This document shows, in pieces, positions 9,981 to 18,722 of a stretch of 64,000 nt of DNA (position 1 is its first letter; each line of letters starts with the position of its first letter). A program made the position numbers and the translations under genes. The stretch is from positions 1 through 64,000 of the forward strand of contig NZ_JACJSI010000019.1 in the NCBI RefSeq assembly GCF_014698065.1, in the 5' to 3' direction. The notes under the pieces were generated by a model that saw only the letters and a list, made by a program, of their open reading frames with translations, was not told the DNA's origin and ran no database searches. Source of the DNA: Nostoc flagelliforme FACHB-838 (GTDB taxonomy: Bacteria > Cyanobacteriota > Cyanobacteriia > Cyanobacteriales > Nostocaceae).

Positions 9981-11516
9981 TTAAAAGGATTTTGGGTTGA
10001 GAAAGCTGATACTTGGCATACTAGGCGTTGAAGGTTCCTTATTACATAATAAGTTACTTCCTTCTAATTTATCTTCATACCAGGCTCCATCTCGCTCAGT
10101 TTTATCTGCAAATATATATACTCCTTCTCCTTGGCATCTATTATTAGCAAAGTTTCCTCTATATTCGTTTCCATTCCTCCATTTTAAATATCCTAGCCCT
10201 TGCAATTCATCATTTTTAAACTGCCCTAAATAATAGTTAATATTACTGTTGACCGGATATAATAATTTTCCACAACCATTACGTTTATTATTTTTAAAGT
10301 CTCCATAGTATTGAAAATTATTCTGCTTAAAAACCATCAACCCTCTACCGTTGGCTTCTTTTGTTTGTGGATTGATCTGCCCATAATATCTATAGATGTT
10401 AGTTTCCCAGGTTGGCTCTCCTGTAGCTGTAGGGAGTGAGGCTAGCTGTTGCTCGCTATCGCAAGGTAGCTGAGGGAATTTTTTGATTGTAGAAAGCGAT
10501 TTTGGAGTAACTGCTTGTGGCTTTGGGGGAGTTGGTGATTGAATGATATATCTAGACACCACATACAAAGACACGATAGATCCAAGTAAAACTGCTCCGC
10601 CTGTTACCATAACTTTGCCATTAGATAGCGATCGCCAGCGATCTAACTTTGGTTTTGGTGATGGTGATGATGGTGGCGGTGGCGGTGGTGATTGAGTAAG
10701 TGCTTGCAACGCTTCTGCTGCTGTTTGGTAACGCTGGCTAAAGTGAGAGCGCACCATAGTTGCTAACACCTCGGCAAATCTGTCGCTGACATTCGCCTGA
10801 TCCCGCCAAATTATTTCACCTGTTACGGGATCTTCGGGTAAATCTCGAGGTGCCATGCCTGTCAGGGCTTGAATACCCAGCATACCTACTGCATACACAT
10901 CACTACATAGTTTTGGCTTGCCATTAGCTTGTTCATTTGGCATGTAGCCATTTGTGCCGATGAGAATGCTTGATGTGACTTGACTTTGAGTATTTGTATC
11001 CAAGCATTTAATTTCTTTCACTGCTCCAAAATCAATCAGCACAATCTTTCCGTCTTGATGACGCATGATATTCTGTGGCTTAATATCACGATGAATAATA
11101 TTTTGTTGATGGATAACTGCTAAGATTTCTAAAACATCTCTAAGCAGTTTTTTTACTTGTGCTTCATCCCAAGGCTGACCTGCTATTATTTCTTTGCTTA
11201 AGTCATGCCCATCAATAAATTCTTGTACTAGGTAAAATTCGCCGTTTTCTTCAAAATGGGCAAATAGTTTGGGAACTTGGTTATGAATCTTGTCTAAGCG
11301 ATATAAAATTTCAGCTTCCCGATTAAATAAACTTTTAGCAACCTTCAGAAGTGCTTCATCCTGATTTTGCGGTTTCAGATGTTTGACAACACATTTAGGC
11401 TTGGGATTTGTAGGTATATCCAAATCTTCTGCCAAATATGTCTTGCCAAATCCACCGCTTCCCAAGGGTTGAATAATTTTATAACGACTGCGGAGTACTG
11501 TGCCAGTAGGATGCAT
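9981..11516 (-). CDS. Membrane Ser/Thr protein kinase with extracytoplasmic MORN domain
   Basis: A 511-residue Hanks-type kinase. The N-terminal domain (about 10-275) has the glycine loop GSGGFGKTYLAED, the ATP-binding lysine in CVVKHL, the catalytic loop HRDIKPQN, the DFGAVKE magnesium loop typical of cyanobacterial kinases, and GTNGYMPNEQ as activation segment. A proline-rich linker and one membrane helix (about 305-325) follow. The C-terminal 150 residues are MORN repeats almost identical to the secreted protein at 8539-9192. In this topology the kinase faces the cytoplasm and the MORN part the periplasm, so the MORN part may sense envelope state or bind the soluble paralogue. That role is inferred. 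No phosphorylation target is visible. Confidence 0.92.
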   Translation of the reverse strand: MHPTGTVLRSRYKIIQPLGSGGFGKTYLAEDLDIPTNPKPKCVVKHLKPQNQDEALLKVAKSLFNREAEILYRLDKIHNQVPKLFAHFEENGEFYLVQEFIDGHDLSKEIIAGQPWDEAQVKKLLRDVLEILAVIHQQNIIHRDIKPQNIMRHQDGKIVLIDFGAVKEIKCLDTNTQSQVTSSILIGTNGYMPNEQANGKPKLCSDVYAVGMLGIQALTGMAPRDLPEDPVTGEIIWRDQANVSDRFAEVLATMVRSHFSQRYQTAAEALQALTQSPPPPPPSSPSPKPKLDRWRSLSNGKVMVTGGAVLLGSIVSLYVVSRYIIQSPTPPKPQAVTPKSLSTIKKFPQLPCDSEQQLASLPTATGEPTWETNIYRYYGQINPQTKEANGRGLMVFKQNNFQYYGDFKNNKRNGCGKLLYPVNSNINYYLGQFKNDELQGLGYLKWRNGNEYRGNFANNRCQGEGVYIFADKTERDGAWYEDKLEGSNLLCNKEPSTPSMPSISFLNPKSF

Positions 11517-11628
11517 CAGATTTATCCGGCATTAAATAAGGAATATAGTAAGGTGACAGTACATCATGTACGTAAGTAGATACATATATTATAAACTCTT
11601 AAAAACATAGCCACTAAATCACGAACAA

Positions 11629-12576
11629 TTAGGAAGCCGATCGCTGCTGGTCAATTTGCAGTGGAATATTTTCCCGCACGAGTTGCCAAAAGTGCTTGAT
11701 GGGTGGAATTTGCAGACGGTCTTGAGTTGTTACCATAACTACCCGACGAGTCAAACTGGAACCATCTGCTAAACCACTAATGTTATTGCTAGCTAAAGAA
11801 CGAATCGCCAGAGTAGGGTCAAGACGAGCTTCCAGTAATGCTGATTGAGGTAGCAAAGCTATCAGTTCTCCTTGGCGCACCACTCCCCGGAAGGCATCTA
11901 GCGTATTTACCTCTAAAGCCGACTGGAGTGTAGCTTCTATTCGCTCAAATCTATCTTGTATTAAGCGTTGCATCCCATAACCATCTTTAAAAACCACTTG
12001 GGGATAACGAATTAGCTCCGACCAAGGGATGAATTCATATTGGGCTAATGGATGATTGGCTGCGGTTAGAACTTCTATCGGTTCATCATAAAGCACTTCG
12101 ACCACCATTTCTCTACTAGTGGTTAAAAAGCGATTATTCATCACAATTGCTAAATCCACCAATCCATCTTTAAGGACTTTCAAGGCGCGATCGCTTCCCA
12201 ATGAAGTCACCCGCAATTGCACATCTGGATAATCACGACAAAATTTTTGCAACACTGGTGGTAAGTAAGATCCGCACAGGGAATGAATTACGGCAATGCA
12301 AAGTTCTGGTTGCTTGCCGGCGATTAAATCGGCTAATTCTTCTGTAGCAGTCTGCCACTCTTGGCAAATTTTGCGGACGCGGGGTAGCAAACGTTCACCT
12401 CCCAGCGTCAGCTTGGCATGACTGCTTCTGTGAAACAGTTCTATCCCCAAATCTGCTTCTAATGCCTGAATTTGGCGGCTAATCGTCGATTGGGTAACAC
12501 CACATGTTCGCGCTGCTTGTTGAAAGCTGCCGGTTTGGGCGATCGCTAGAAAGGCTTGCAACTGCTCTAGGCGCAT
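11629..12576 (-). CDS. ntcB: LysR-family regulator, NtcB-like activator of nitrate assimilation
   Basis: A 315-residue LysR-type regulator. The winged helix-turn-helix occupies residues 1-60 (MRLEQLQAFLAIAQTGSFQQ, SRQIQALEADLG), and the inducer-binding domain about 90-300. In cyanobacteria NtcB enhances transcription of the nirA operon in response to nitrite. Support for this assignment is its start sequence as I remember NtcB, its position upstream of and divergent from the nitrate cluster, and the TGCA-N5-TGCA element in the nirA promoter. Another LysR paralogue such as a CbbR-type regulator is less likely given the context. It is the most distant member of the minus-strand group that also holds the HEAT and Rieske genes. 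Confidence 0.75.
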   Translation of the reverse strand: MRLEQLQAFLAIAQTGSFQQAARTCGVTQSTISRQIQALEADLGIELFHRSSHAKLTLGGERLLPRVRKICQEWQTATEELADLIAGKQPELCIAVIHSLCGSYLPPVLQKFCRDYPDVQLRVTSLGSDRALKVLKDGLVDLAIVMNNRFLTTSREMVVEVLYDEPIEVLTAANHPLAQYEFIPWSELIRYPQVVFKDGYGMQRLIQDRFERIEATLQSALEVNTLDAFRGVVRQGELIALLPQSALLEARLDPTLAIRSLASNNISGLADGSSLTRRVVMVTTQDRLQIPPIKHFWQLVRENIPLQIDQQRSAS

Positions 12577-12583
12577 TTTGTAT

Positions 12584-12597
12584 GTAGCCTGAATTAC
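12584..12597. promoter_or_regulatory. Possible NtcA site just upstream of ntcB
   Basis: GTA-N8-TAC is present eight bases before the ntcB start codon. It fits the NtcA palindrome, but it is too close to the start codon for class II activation of the annotated start. It may be a repressor site, a chance match, or a hint that the start codon is further downstream. Confidence 0.3.
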
Positions 12598-13004
12598 ATT
12601 TATCGGTTTTATTAAGTTAACGGATTTTTAACCGCAATTTAGTAGAATTTGTTACAGGTCGTTGACTCTAATTGATATTTAAGTAAATCAGTTTTTACCG
12701 CCTTTATCGTCCATTATGCGCTTTACATCGATTTTTTCGGCAAATACCGCCAAAAAATAATTGACTATTTTCTGCTGAAATATATGAATTTTTAGATAAG
12801 ACTTTTAGAGAAACCTATTGCAAAAATACTTAAACCGCCAGAGACTTAAGCCCCTGGCGGTTTTCCAACTTTTGCAATAGGTGTAGTGTCAATACGGTTC
12901 GGTTAAAGGGGAAAGGTTTTAAATACACCCCTTATCCTTTCCCCAGACCACAAGGAAAGTGAAAAATGCTTATCCCAACCGTATTGGGTGTAGTGTGGTT
13001 AATA
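12598..13004. other. Intergenic region between ntcB and the Gly/Thr repeat protein
   Basis: The region upstream of ntcB is AT-rich and should hold its promoter; no clear -35/-10 pair could be chosen. It contains the palindromic element at 12814-12881. Confidence 0.4.
12814..12881. repeat. Palindromic hairpin element (CCTATTGCAAAA ends)
   Basis: A 68-bp element with 12-bp perfect ends, CCTATTGCAAAA and its complement, and an inner stem AAACCGCCA / TGGCGGTTT. It can fold into a long nested hairpin. It lies downstream of the repeat protein (minus strand) and could end that transcript, but the nested perfect ends look more like a miniature repeat. Confidence 0.7.
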
Positions 13005-13958
13005 CTATCTGGGGCGAGAACTTGTTACTTCATTAGGATCGCTATAAGCACGGGGTTTTTCCCGATTACGAGTTAGACCTGCTAAACCAGCTAGACCAAC
13101 CAAACCTAGCCAACCCCAATTGAAACTGCGATCTCTAGTTCTTTGGTAAGTTGTGCTATCTATACTTCTGTTAGTGCCTGTGGTATCAGTGCCAGTTGTG
13201 CCAGTACCTGTGGTATCAGTACCTGTTCCAGTTCCTGTAGAATCAGTGCCTGTTCCAGTTCCTAGACCACTAGTACCACTACCTGTAGTTCCAGTACCTG
13301 TACCTGTGCCTGTGCCGCTACCTATACCACTGCCTGTAGTTCCAGTACCCGTAGAATCAGTGCCTGTTCCAGTACCTAGACCACTAGTACCACTACCTGT
13401 AGTTCCAGTACCTGTACCTGTGCCTGTGCCGCTACCTATACCACTGCCTGTAGTTCCAGTACCCGTGGAATCAGTGCCTGTTCCGGTACCTAGACCACTG
13501 CTACCACTACCTGTAGTTCCAGTACCTGTGCCTGTGCCGCTACCTAGACCACCGCCTGTAGTTCCAGTACCTGTGGAATCAGTACCTGTTCCAGTGCCTA
13601 GACCACTGCTACCACTACCTGTAGTTCCAGTACCTGTGCCTGTGCCGCTACCTAGACCACTGCTACCACTGCCTGTAGTTCCAGTACCTGTTCCAGTGCC
13701 TAGACCACTGCTACCACTACCTGTAGTTCCAGTACCTGTGCCTGTGCCACTACCTAGACCACTGCTACCACTACCTGTAGTTCCAGTACCTGTGCCACTG
13801 CCTGTAGTTCCAGTACCTGAGCTAGTGCCACCACTGCTGGAGCCTGCACTGCCAGAGCCTCCACTTTGGGCAAAAACAGAAGGAGGTAAAGACACAGAAG
13901 CGAAACTGATGGCAAAGGCAGTAGCTAAAACAGCTTTAGATAAATCGGAAGGCTTCAT
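13005..13958 (-). CDS. Gly/Thr/Ser repeat protein with WGxxGxxG C-terminal anchor
   Basis: A 317-residue low-complexity protein. An N-terminal signal peptide (about 1-30, ending SVFAQ) is followed by some 220 residues of tandem [15 protein letters not shown] units with occasional [10 protein letters not shown] units. The C-terminus has [15 protein letters not shown] and then a basic tail (RNREKPR). That pattern matches the WGxxGxxG-CTERM sorting or anchor signal common in cyanobacteria. The long repeat presumably forms a flexible cell-surface or periplasmic stalk. Repeats of this kind expand and contract by slippage, so length may differ between strains. It sits between ntcB and the nitrite reductase accessory genes, with no obvious link to nitrogen. 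The antisense frame is open for 282 codons only because of the repeat. Confidence 0.85.
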   Translation of the reverse strand: MKPSDLSKAVLATAFAISFASVSLPPSVFAQSGGSGSAGSSSGGTSSGTGTTGSGTGTGTTGSGSSGLGSGTGTGTGTTGSGSSGLGTGTGTGTTGSGSSGLGSGTGTGTGTTGSGSSGLGTGTGTDSTGTGTTGGGLGSGTGTGTGTTGSGSSGLGTGTGTDSTGTGTTGSGIGSGTGTGTGTGTTGSGTSGLGTGTGTDSTGTGTTGSGIGSGTGTGTGTGTTGSGTSGLGTGTGTDSTGTGTGTDTTGTGTTGTDTTGTNRSIDSTTYQRTRDRSFNWGWLGLVGLAGLAGLTRNREKPRAYSDPNEVTSSRPR

Positions 13959-14732
13959 ACTTAATGTTTCCTTTTATGTTCTAGATTTCTGGGTTGATTG
14001 ATTTTCAAAACCGATATTGTCTACTCAATCCACTGCTAAATAGGTAAATTCTCACAAGAGTTCAGCAGTCTTTCACCTAACTTCTTTTGGAAAACTTGAA
14101 AGCATTTGAAGATTCCATAAAAACTTAACTAAGTATTGTTCAGATTAAACAAAACAATTCATAATTGGTAATTACTAATTCAAGGTTAAGAACTTACAAC
14201 TAAAGTCGCTTGTTCATAATAGATAAGGAATGACGATATTTATTTTTAATATATAACTACATTCATTTCTATCCCATTTTGAATTACTTATTATGAATTA
14301 TTTTGTTCTTGCTACACAGCAAGCATAACTGTTAGTTTTTTGCTTGACTTCTACCATAAGAGTAAAACCGTTTATATCGCAGGAATTAATTTGGCATTAA
14401 AGTTAGTCTATGAGTGTCAAAAGAATCAATCAAACGTTTTGGAGGTTGTAAAGTTATTTGGTTATAAATGAACTAAAAACTATAAGCAGCCAGATGCTGC
14501 CAACGGTTAATACTCTATTAAGGAGACTCCACAAGCTTATTTCACCTGAGAACTTATAAGTTCATACTTCAGGTGTGTCTTACTTTAGACTTAAGGAATA
14601 CTTTTGTTCTCAGTTAAGTAGGACGGCGTAAATAATTTAAGGTTTGTAGCAACAGCTTTAGTTCTCTCTTATTTATCTACCAAAGGCTGTACCAACGAGA
14701 GACTAGGCGATTAAAAGTTACAGTTCTAAAAT
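13959..14732. other. AT-rich intergenic region, 774 bp
   Basis: This should contain the promoter of the Gly/Thr repeat gene near 13960-14150 and the 3' end of the HEAT-repeat transcript near 14640-14732. A weak inverted repeat lies around 14545-14580 (ACCTGAGAACTTATAAGTTC...TTCAGGT). No open frame of note is seen. Confidence 0.45.
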
Positions 14733-16031
14733 TTACCATTCGGCTAAAGCGATCGCTATTCCTTGTTGCAAATCTGGTGTGAGTGTGGCATTGTTTGCTA
14801 ACTGCTGCAATTGTTGATGTGTGGCTTCCTCATCCAGATTTTTTAGTGCAGCGATCGCATGCAGTCTCACCGATGTATTACGATCGGCTAGCAGCGAAAT
14901 CAAGGGTTCAATTGCTTGCATTTTACCTAACTGCCCTAAAGACAAGGCGATCGCACTTCTGATGCTGGCAATCTCTGTGACTGGATGTTGCAATCGCAGT
15001 ATTTGCAATAAGATTTCGGCGGCTGGTGTCGTTAACTGCGATTCTTGCACTCGTCCCAAAACTGTGACAATTTCTTGCCAGAGTGTCTCAGAATTGCTTT
15101 GATTCAGTGCTGTTTGCAAATATTCTAAACTGGATAACGTTCCTATCCAACTTAAAGCGCGGATACTTTCTAATTGCAGTGGTAGAGGTGTATGAGGTGA
15201 GATTAGCAGATCAAATAAGTATTTAGCAGCCTCATTACTACCAATTCGAGAAAGGGCAACTGCGGCTGCACAACAAACTTCAAGGTTAAAGTCGTACAGC
15301 TTTGGTTGTAGTCTTTTCACTAAATCTAATGCTTGGTGTAAATCAGGGCGAAAACTTAAACCAAGTACTGCTGCACGCCTAACTGTGGCAGCTATATCAT
15401 CCAAAGCGTTCAACAGAATTGGTGGTACACGTTCGTCATGAAAACTGCTGAGGGCTTCAATTGCAGCGGCGCGGACTGCTACTTGGGGATCTTGGACTAC
15501 ACTCAACAGTGGTGCGATGGTTTCTGCTTGCCGAATACAACAAAGCGATCGCACTGCCAAAAGCCGTGTATCTTCATCTAATAGAAGCTCTGTTAGTGAA
15601 GCGATGGCAACAGTACCCATTTGTCCCAGTGCTGTAGCTGCGATTGCTTTGAGTTCTTCATCCTCATCAGTTTTCAACAATTCCACTAAAGACGCGATTG
15701 CATTTGGCTGCTGAAATTCACCCAAAGTCCTTGCTGCATACCAGCGTAATTCTTCTTCTGCATCTTCATCTTCTAATATCTCAATAAGTGGTGGGATGGA
15801 AATATTTCCCAAGTGAGTCAACACTTTGGTAATTTCCCAGCGTTGGTGAAAATCCCCCATTTCTAAGATTGAAAGTGTTAATTTCAGCAGATATTCTCGA
15901 TTTTTAACTATCTCTGGGTGTTCCGAATCTGCCCCTAAAGTTAACTGTTGTAAATATTGAATTAGCAATGACCAATCATCTGCATTATATGCTGCCTCAG
16001 CTTGCACCAAAAGCTGTTTGATGCTATTCAC
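14733..16031 (-). CDS. nirB: HEAT-repeat protein, NirB-like nitrite reductase accessory factor
   Basis: A 432-residue soluble protein made of about ten HEAT or PBS-lyase-type repeats (LRWYAARTLGEFQQPNAIAS, VAVRAAAIEALSSF, SVRLHAIAALKNLD). There is no signal peptide or membrane segment. Such repeats act as protein-binding scaffolds. In Anabaena sp. PCC 7120 a HEAT-repeat gene upstream of nirA is needed for normal nitrite reductase and is described as NirB-like, interacting with NirA. This gene has that position, divergent from nirA and just downstream of a Rieske gene. A phycobilisome lyase-like role is the alternative for this fold, but the neighbourhood argues against it. The symbol follows cyanobacterial usage and does not mean the NADH-nitrite reductase subunit. 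Confidence 0.72.
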   Translation of the reverse strand: MNSIKQLLVQAEAAYNADDWSLLIQYLQQLTLGADSEHPEIVKNREYLLKLTLSILEMGDFHQRWEITKVLTHLGNISIPPLIEILEDEDAEEELRWYAARTLGEFQQPNAIASLVELLKTDEDEELKAIAATALGQMGTVAIASLTELLLDEDTRLLAVRSLCCIRQAETIAPLLSVVQDPQVAVRAAAIEALSSFHDERVPPILLNALDDIAATVRRAAVLGLSFRPDLHQALDLVKRLQPKLYDFNLEVCCAAAVALSRIGSNEAAKYLFDLLISPHTPLPLQLESIRALSWIGTLSSLEYLQTALNQSNSETLWQEIVTVLGRVQESQLTTPAAEILLQILRLQHPVTEIASIRSAIALSLGQLGKMQAIEPLISLLADRNTSVRLHAIAALKNLDEEATHQQLQQLANNATLTPDLQQGIAIALAEW

Positions 16032-16038
16032 AATATCT

Positions 16039-16073
16039 TGCCTCCTGCCTCCTGCCTTCTGCCTTCTGCCTTC
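16039..16073. repeat. Heptanucleotide tandem repeat (TGCCTYC)5
   Basis: Five 7-bp units, two TGCCTCC and three TGCCTTC, fill most of the 43 bp between the Rieske stop and the HEAT-repeat start. Heptamer repeats of this kind are typical of heterocystous cyanobacteria. Confidence 0.85.
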
Positions 16074-16074
16074 A

Positions 16075-16488
16075 CTAGGTTGGCTTAACTACAACTGAAT
16101 CACCCTCAATTTTGGCGGCATAAGTTTTTAGCGGATTTGTCGCTGGGCCTTTTTGCACTTTTCCATCAACCCCAAATTCAGAACCATGACAGGGGCAAGC
16201 GAATTTTTTTGCCTCAGCTTTCCATGCTACGGTGCAGCCTGCGTGAGTACAAGTAGGATCAACAGCAGTCAGATTGCCGGCTTTAGATGTACCGACTACC
16301 AACACAGGGCCAGCAGGTGAGTTTTTTGCCAACAATTGACCTGTTTTATCTAATTCTGCCCTTGTACCCACTGCTTGCCAATCCCCAGATGCTGGAGTTG
16401 TTTGAGAAGAACAAGCTGCGATCGCTACAGGTAAAGAACTCGCAATCAAACCCAAACCTACCCAATTAATAAAATCACGACGTTTCAT
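16075..16488 (-). CDS. Rieske [2Fe-2S] protein, exported
   Basis: A 137-residue single-domain Rieske protein. Residues 1-26 start with KRRDFINWVGLGLIASSLP, a twin-arginine-like signal, followed by a possible lipobox cysteine (C26). The cluster ligands are C80/H82 and C98/H101, with C85 and C100 placed for the disulfide of high-potential Rieske proteins (CTHAGC, CPCHGS). It is shorter than cytochrome b6f PetC and lacks PetC's transmembrane pattern, so it is an auxiliary Rieske protein. It is transcribed divergently from nirA and probably together with the HEAT-repeat gene 43 bp downstream. A role in nitrite reduction is suggested only by position; the mature protein should be outside the cytoplasm, whereas NirA is cytoplasmic. 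Confidence 0.88.
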   Translation of the reverse strand: MKRRDFINWVGLGLIASSLPVAIAACSSQTTPASGDWQAVGTRAELDKTGQLLAKNSPAGPVLVVGTSKAGNLTAVDPTCTHAGCTVAWKAEAKKFACPCHGSEFGVDGKVQKGPATNPLKTYAAKIEGDSVVVKPT

Positions 16489-16648
16489 AGTTGCTGAAAT
16501 AATATCTAGGTTTTAGCTCACATCTGCCACTGAATTTTGGATTTTCGATTTTCGATTAATCTATGGCAATCTAAAATCGCTTTCGTCATCTCAAATAGCG
16601 TTAATTAAGGGTTCTGCATCGCTTATTAGTGAGTTTGATGCAAAAAAT

Positions 16649-16661
16649 GCATATTATTCAT
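16649..16661. promoter_or_regulatory. LysR-type NtcB box TGCA-N5-TGCA
   Basis: TGCAAAAAATGCA is a 4+4 inverted repeat, extended to ATGCA/TGCAT. This is the element I recall being described for NtcB-dependent, nitrite-responsive activation of the Synechococcus nitrate operon. Its right end lies 28 bp before the NtcA box of the nirA promoter, a plausible spacing for joint activation. Confidence 0.7.
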
Positions 16662-16689
16662 GTGTGTTTCGCAATTTTATCCAAAAAAC

Positions 16690-16731
16690 GTAACAATTTA
16701 TACGATTTTAACAAAAATCTCGCCTTAAGTT
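16690..16731 (+). promoter_or_regulatory. NtcA-activated promoter of the nirA operon
   Basis: GTAACAATTTATAC at 16690-16703 is a perfect GTA-N8-TAC NtcA palindrome. Exactly 22 bp further is TAAGTT at 16726-16731, a TAN3T -10 box. This is the canonical class II NtcA promoter layout. Transcription would start near 16738 and leave a leader of about 245 nt before the nirA ATG. Confidence 0.88.
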
Positions 16732-16982
16732 ATGAGTATCGAAATTGTTACATGAACATTATCTAAACCTGCTTGACAAATTCCCAAGATGTAAATGACG
16801 CCAAACGCACCTCTGTGCGCCCCTACAAACCAACCATATTCTACAGAATTTAAAAAAGTTCTAAATTTTCATCCTTAATCTTCGTAGATACAGCACCTGA
16901 TGTAACTACGGCTCGATTGATATTGGGCAATTACCACTACAGATCCTCACCATATCAATAATTTGTAACGAGAGTCAGCCTA

Positions 16983-18587
16983 ATGACAGAAACAGCAACT
17001 ACCACTACCAGCCTTAATAAGTTTGAGAAACTAAAAGCACAAAAAGATGGACTAGCCATCAAGAGTGAAATAGAGAAATTTGCCGCCTTGGGTTGGGAGG
17101 CAATGGACGAAACAGATCGCGATCATCGGCTTAAGTGGATGGGTGTGTTTTTTCGCCCAGTTACCCCAGGTAAGTTTATGATGCGGTTACGGATGCCTAA
17201 CGGTATTCTCACCAGCAGTCAGATGCGTGTTTTAGCTCAAGTGGTGCAGCGTTACGGTGATGATGGTTGTGCTGATATTACTACGAGACAGAATATCCAA
17301 TTACGGGGGATCAGAATTGAAGATTTACCAGATATCTTTAATAGATTTCACGCAGTTGGCCTAACCAGCGTCCAGTCAGGGATGGATAACGTTCGCAATA
17401 TCACAGGCGATCCTGTGGCGGGGTTAGATGCAGATGAGTTGTATGACACACGAGAGTTAGTACAGCAAATTCAAGATATGCTCACCAACAAAGGAGAAGG
17501 GAACCCAGAGTTTAGCAACTTACCACGGAAGTTTAATATTGCGATCGCCGGGGGAAGAGACAATTCAGTTCATGCTGAAATTAACGATTTAGCTTTTGTT
17601 CCAGCATTTAAGGAAGGGAGTGAAGACTGGGTACTAGGTGCTGGACAAGAATTTTCCCAATCACCCATATTTGGCTTCAACATCGTTGTCGGTGGCTTTT
17701 TCTCAGCTAAACGTTGTGAGGCGGCGATTCCTCTGAATGCTTGGATACTTCCCGAAGATGTAGTAGCTGTATGTAGAGCGGTTTTGGAAGTTTTTCGCGA
17801 TCATGGCCCGCGTGCTAATCGGCAAAAATCGCGCTTGATGTGGCTAATGGATGAATGGGGTTTAGAAAAGTTTCGAGCAGAAGTAGAAAGCCGTTTGGGT
17901 AAATCATTGTTATCCGCAGCAGCAAAAGACGAAATCGACTGGGAAAAACGCGACCACATCGGGGTATATAAACAAAAACAAGCAGGATTAAATTACGCAG
18001 GCTTGAACATTCCCGTCGGTCGGTTGTATGCCGAAGATATGTTTGAAATCGCCCGTTTAGCAGAAGTTTACGGCAGTGGTGAAATCCGTTTCACGGTTGA
18101 GCAAAATATCGTTATCCCGAACATTTCTGACTCGCGGTTAGCAACATTTTTAACAGAGTCTTTGCTAGAAAGGTTTTCTATTGATCCAGGTTTGCTGACG
18201 CGATCGCTAGTATCTTGCACAGGCGCACAATTTTGCAACTTTGCCCTCATCGAAACCAAAAACCGCGCCTTGGCAATGATTAAAGCCTTAGAAGAAGACT
18301 TAACCTTCACCAATCCAGTCCGAATTCACTGGACAGGTTGCCCCAACTCATGCGGACAGCCTCAAGTTGCAGATATTGGCTTAATGGGAACTAAAACTCG
18401 TAAAAATGGCAAAACCTTGGAAGGCGTTGACATATATATGGGTGGCAAAGTCGGCAAAGATGCTCATTTGGGAACTTGCGTTACCAAAGGCATACCATGC
18501 GAAGACTTGCAGCCAGTATTGCAAGATTTACTAATCAAAAACTTTGGGGCAAAACTCAAGCAAGAAGCTTTAGTAATTAACAGTTAG
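16983..18587 (+). CDS. nirA: Ferredoxin-nitrite reductase
   Basis: A 534-residue enzyme that reduces nitrite to ammonium with six electrons from reduced ferredoxin, in the cytoplasm. It has the two ferredoxin-like half domains and two siroheme/4Fe-4S domains of the family (ITTRQNIQLRGI near 100; VEQNIVIPN near 370). The cluster and siroheme are held by C412, C418, C453 and C457 (CTGAQFC and CPNSCG). The length is normal and there is no extra C-terminal ferredoxin domain. It is the first gene of the nirA-nrtABCD-nrtP-narB operon, behind the NtcA promoter at 16690. The ribosome site is weak (GAGAG), as often in cyanobacteria. Sulfite reductase is excluded by the close match to cyanobacterial NirA and by the operon. 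Confidence 0.97.
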   Translation: MTETATTTTSLNKFEKLKAQKDGLAIKSEIEKFAALGWEAMDETDRDHRLKWMGVFFRPVTPGKFMMRLRMPNGILTSSQMRVLAQVVQRYGDDGCADITTRQNIQLRGIRIEDLPDIFNRFHAVGLTSVQSGMDNVRNITGDPVAGLDADELYDTRELVQQIQDMLTNKGEGNPEFSNLPRKFNIAIAGGRDNSVHAEINDLAFVPAFKEGSEDWVLGAGQEFSQSPIFGFNIVVGGFFSAKRCEAAIPLNAWILPEDVVAVCRAVLEVFRDHGPRANRQKSRLMWLMDEWGLEKFRAEVESRLGKSLLSAAAKDEIDWEKRDHIGVYKQKQAGLNYAGLNIPVGRLYAEDMFEIARLAEVYGSGEIRFTVEQNIVIPNISDSRLATFLTESLLERFSIDPGLLTRSLVSCTGAQFCNFALIETKNRALAMIKALEEDLTFTNPVRIHWTGCPNSCGQPQVADIGLMGTKTRKNGKTLEGVDIYMGGKVGKDAHLGTCVTKGIPCEDLQPVLQDLLIKNFGAKLKQEALVINS

Positions 18588-18626
18588 TAAGTAGCTGGGG
18601 AGCATGAAATAGGAAATAAAATCCTA

Positions 18627-18677
18627 GTTCGTAGTGAGTGAGCAAGGTTTATTATGACTAAAGTCCTCACTACAAAC
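18627..18677. repeat. Inverted repeat GTTCGTAGTGAG...CTCACTACAAAC
   Basis: A hairpin-forming element between nirA and nrtA, with GTAGTGAG at 18631 and CTCACTAC at 18666. Related sequences follow purB (49843) and lie near 20115 and 62098. In this operon it could stall or stabilise part of the message, giving different nirA and nrt levels. Confidence 0.6.
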
Positions 18678-18722
18678 TTGAATTTATTTACGCCTCGCTA
18701 CTTAATCGGTAGTGATTAATAA

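Noticed and set aside
12584-12597. NtcA activation of ntcB
   Set aside because: The palindrome is real, but it is too close to the start codon for standard activation; it is kept only as a low-confidence site.
13153-14001. 282-codon plus-strand frame rich in Pro and Val
   Set aside because: It is the antisense shadow of the Gly/Thr repeat gene; the repeat unit keeps both strands open.
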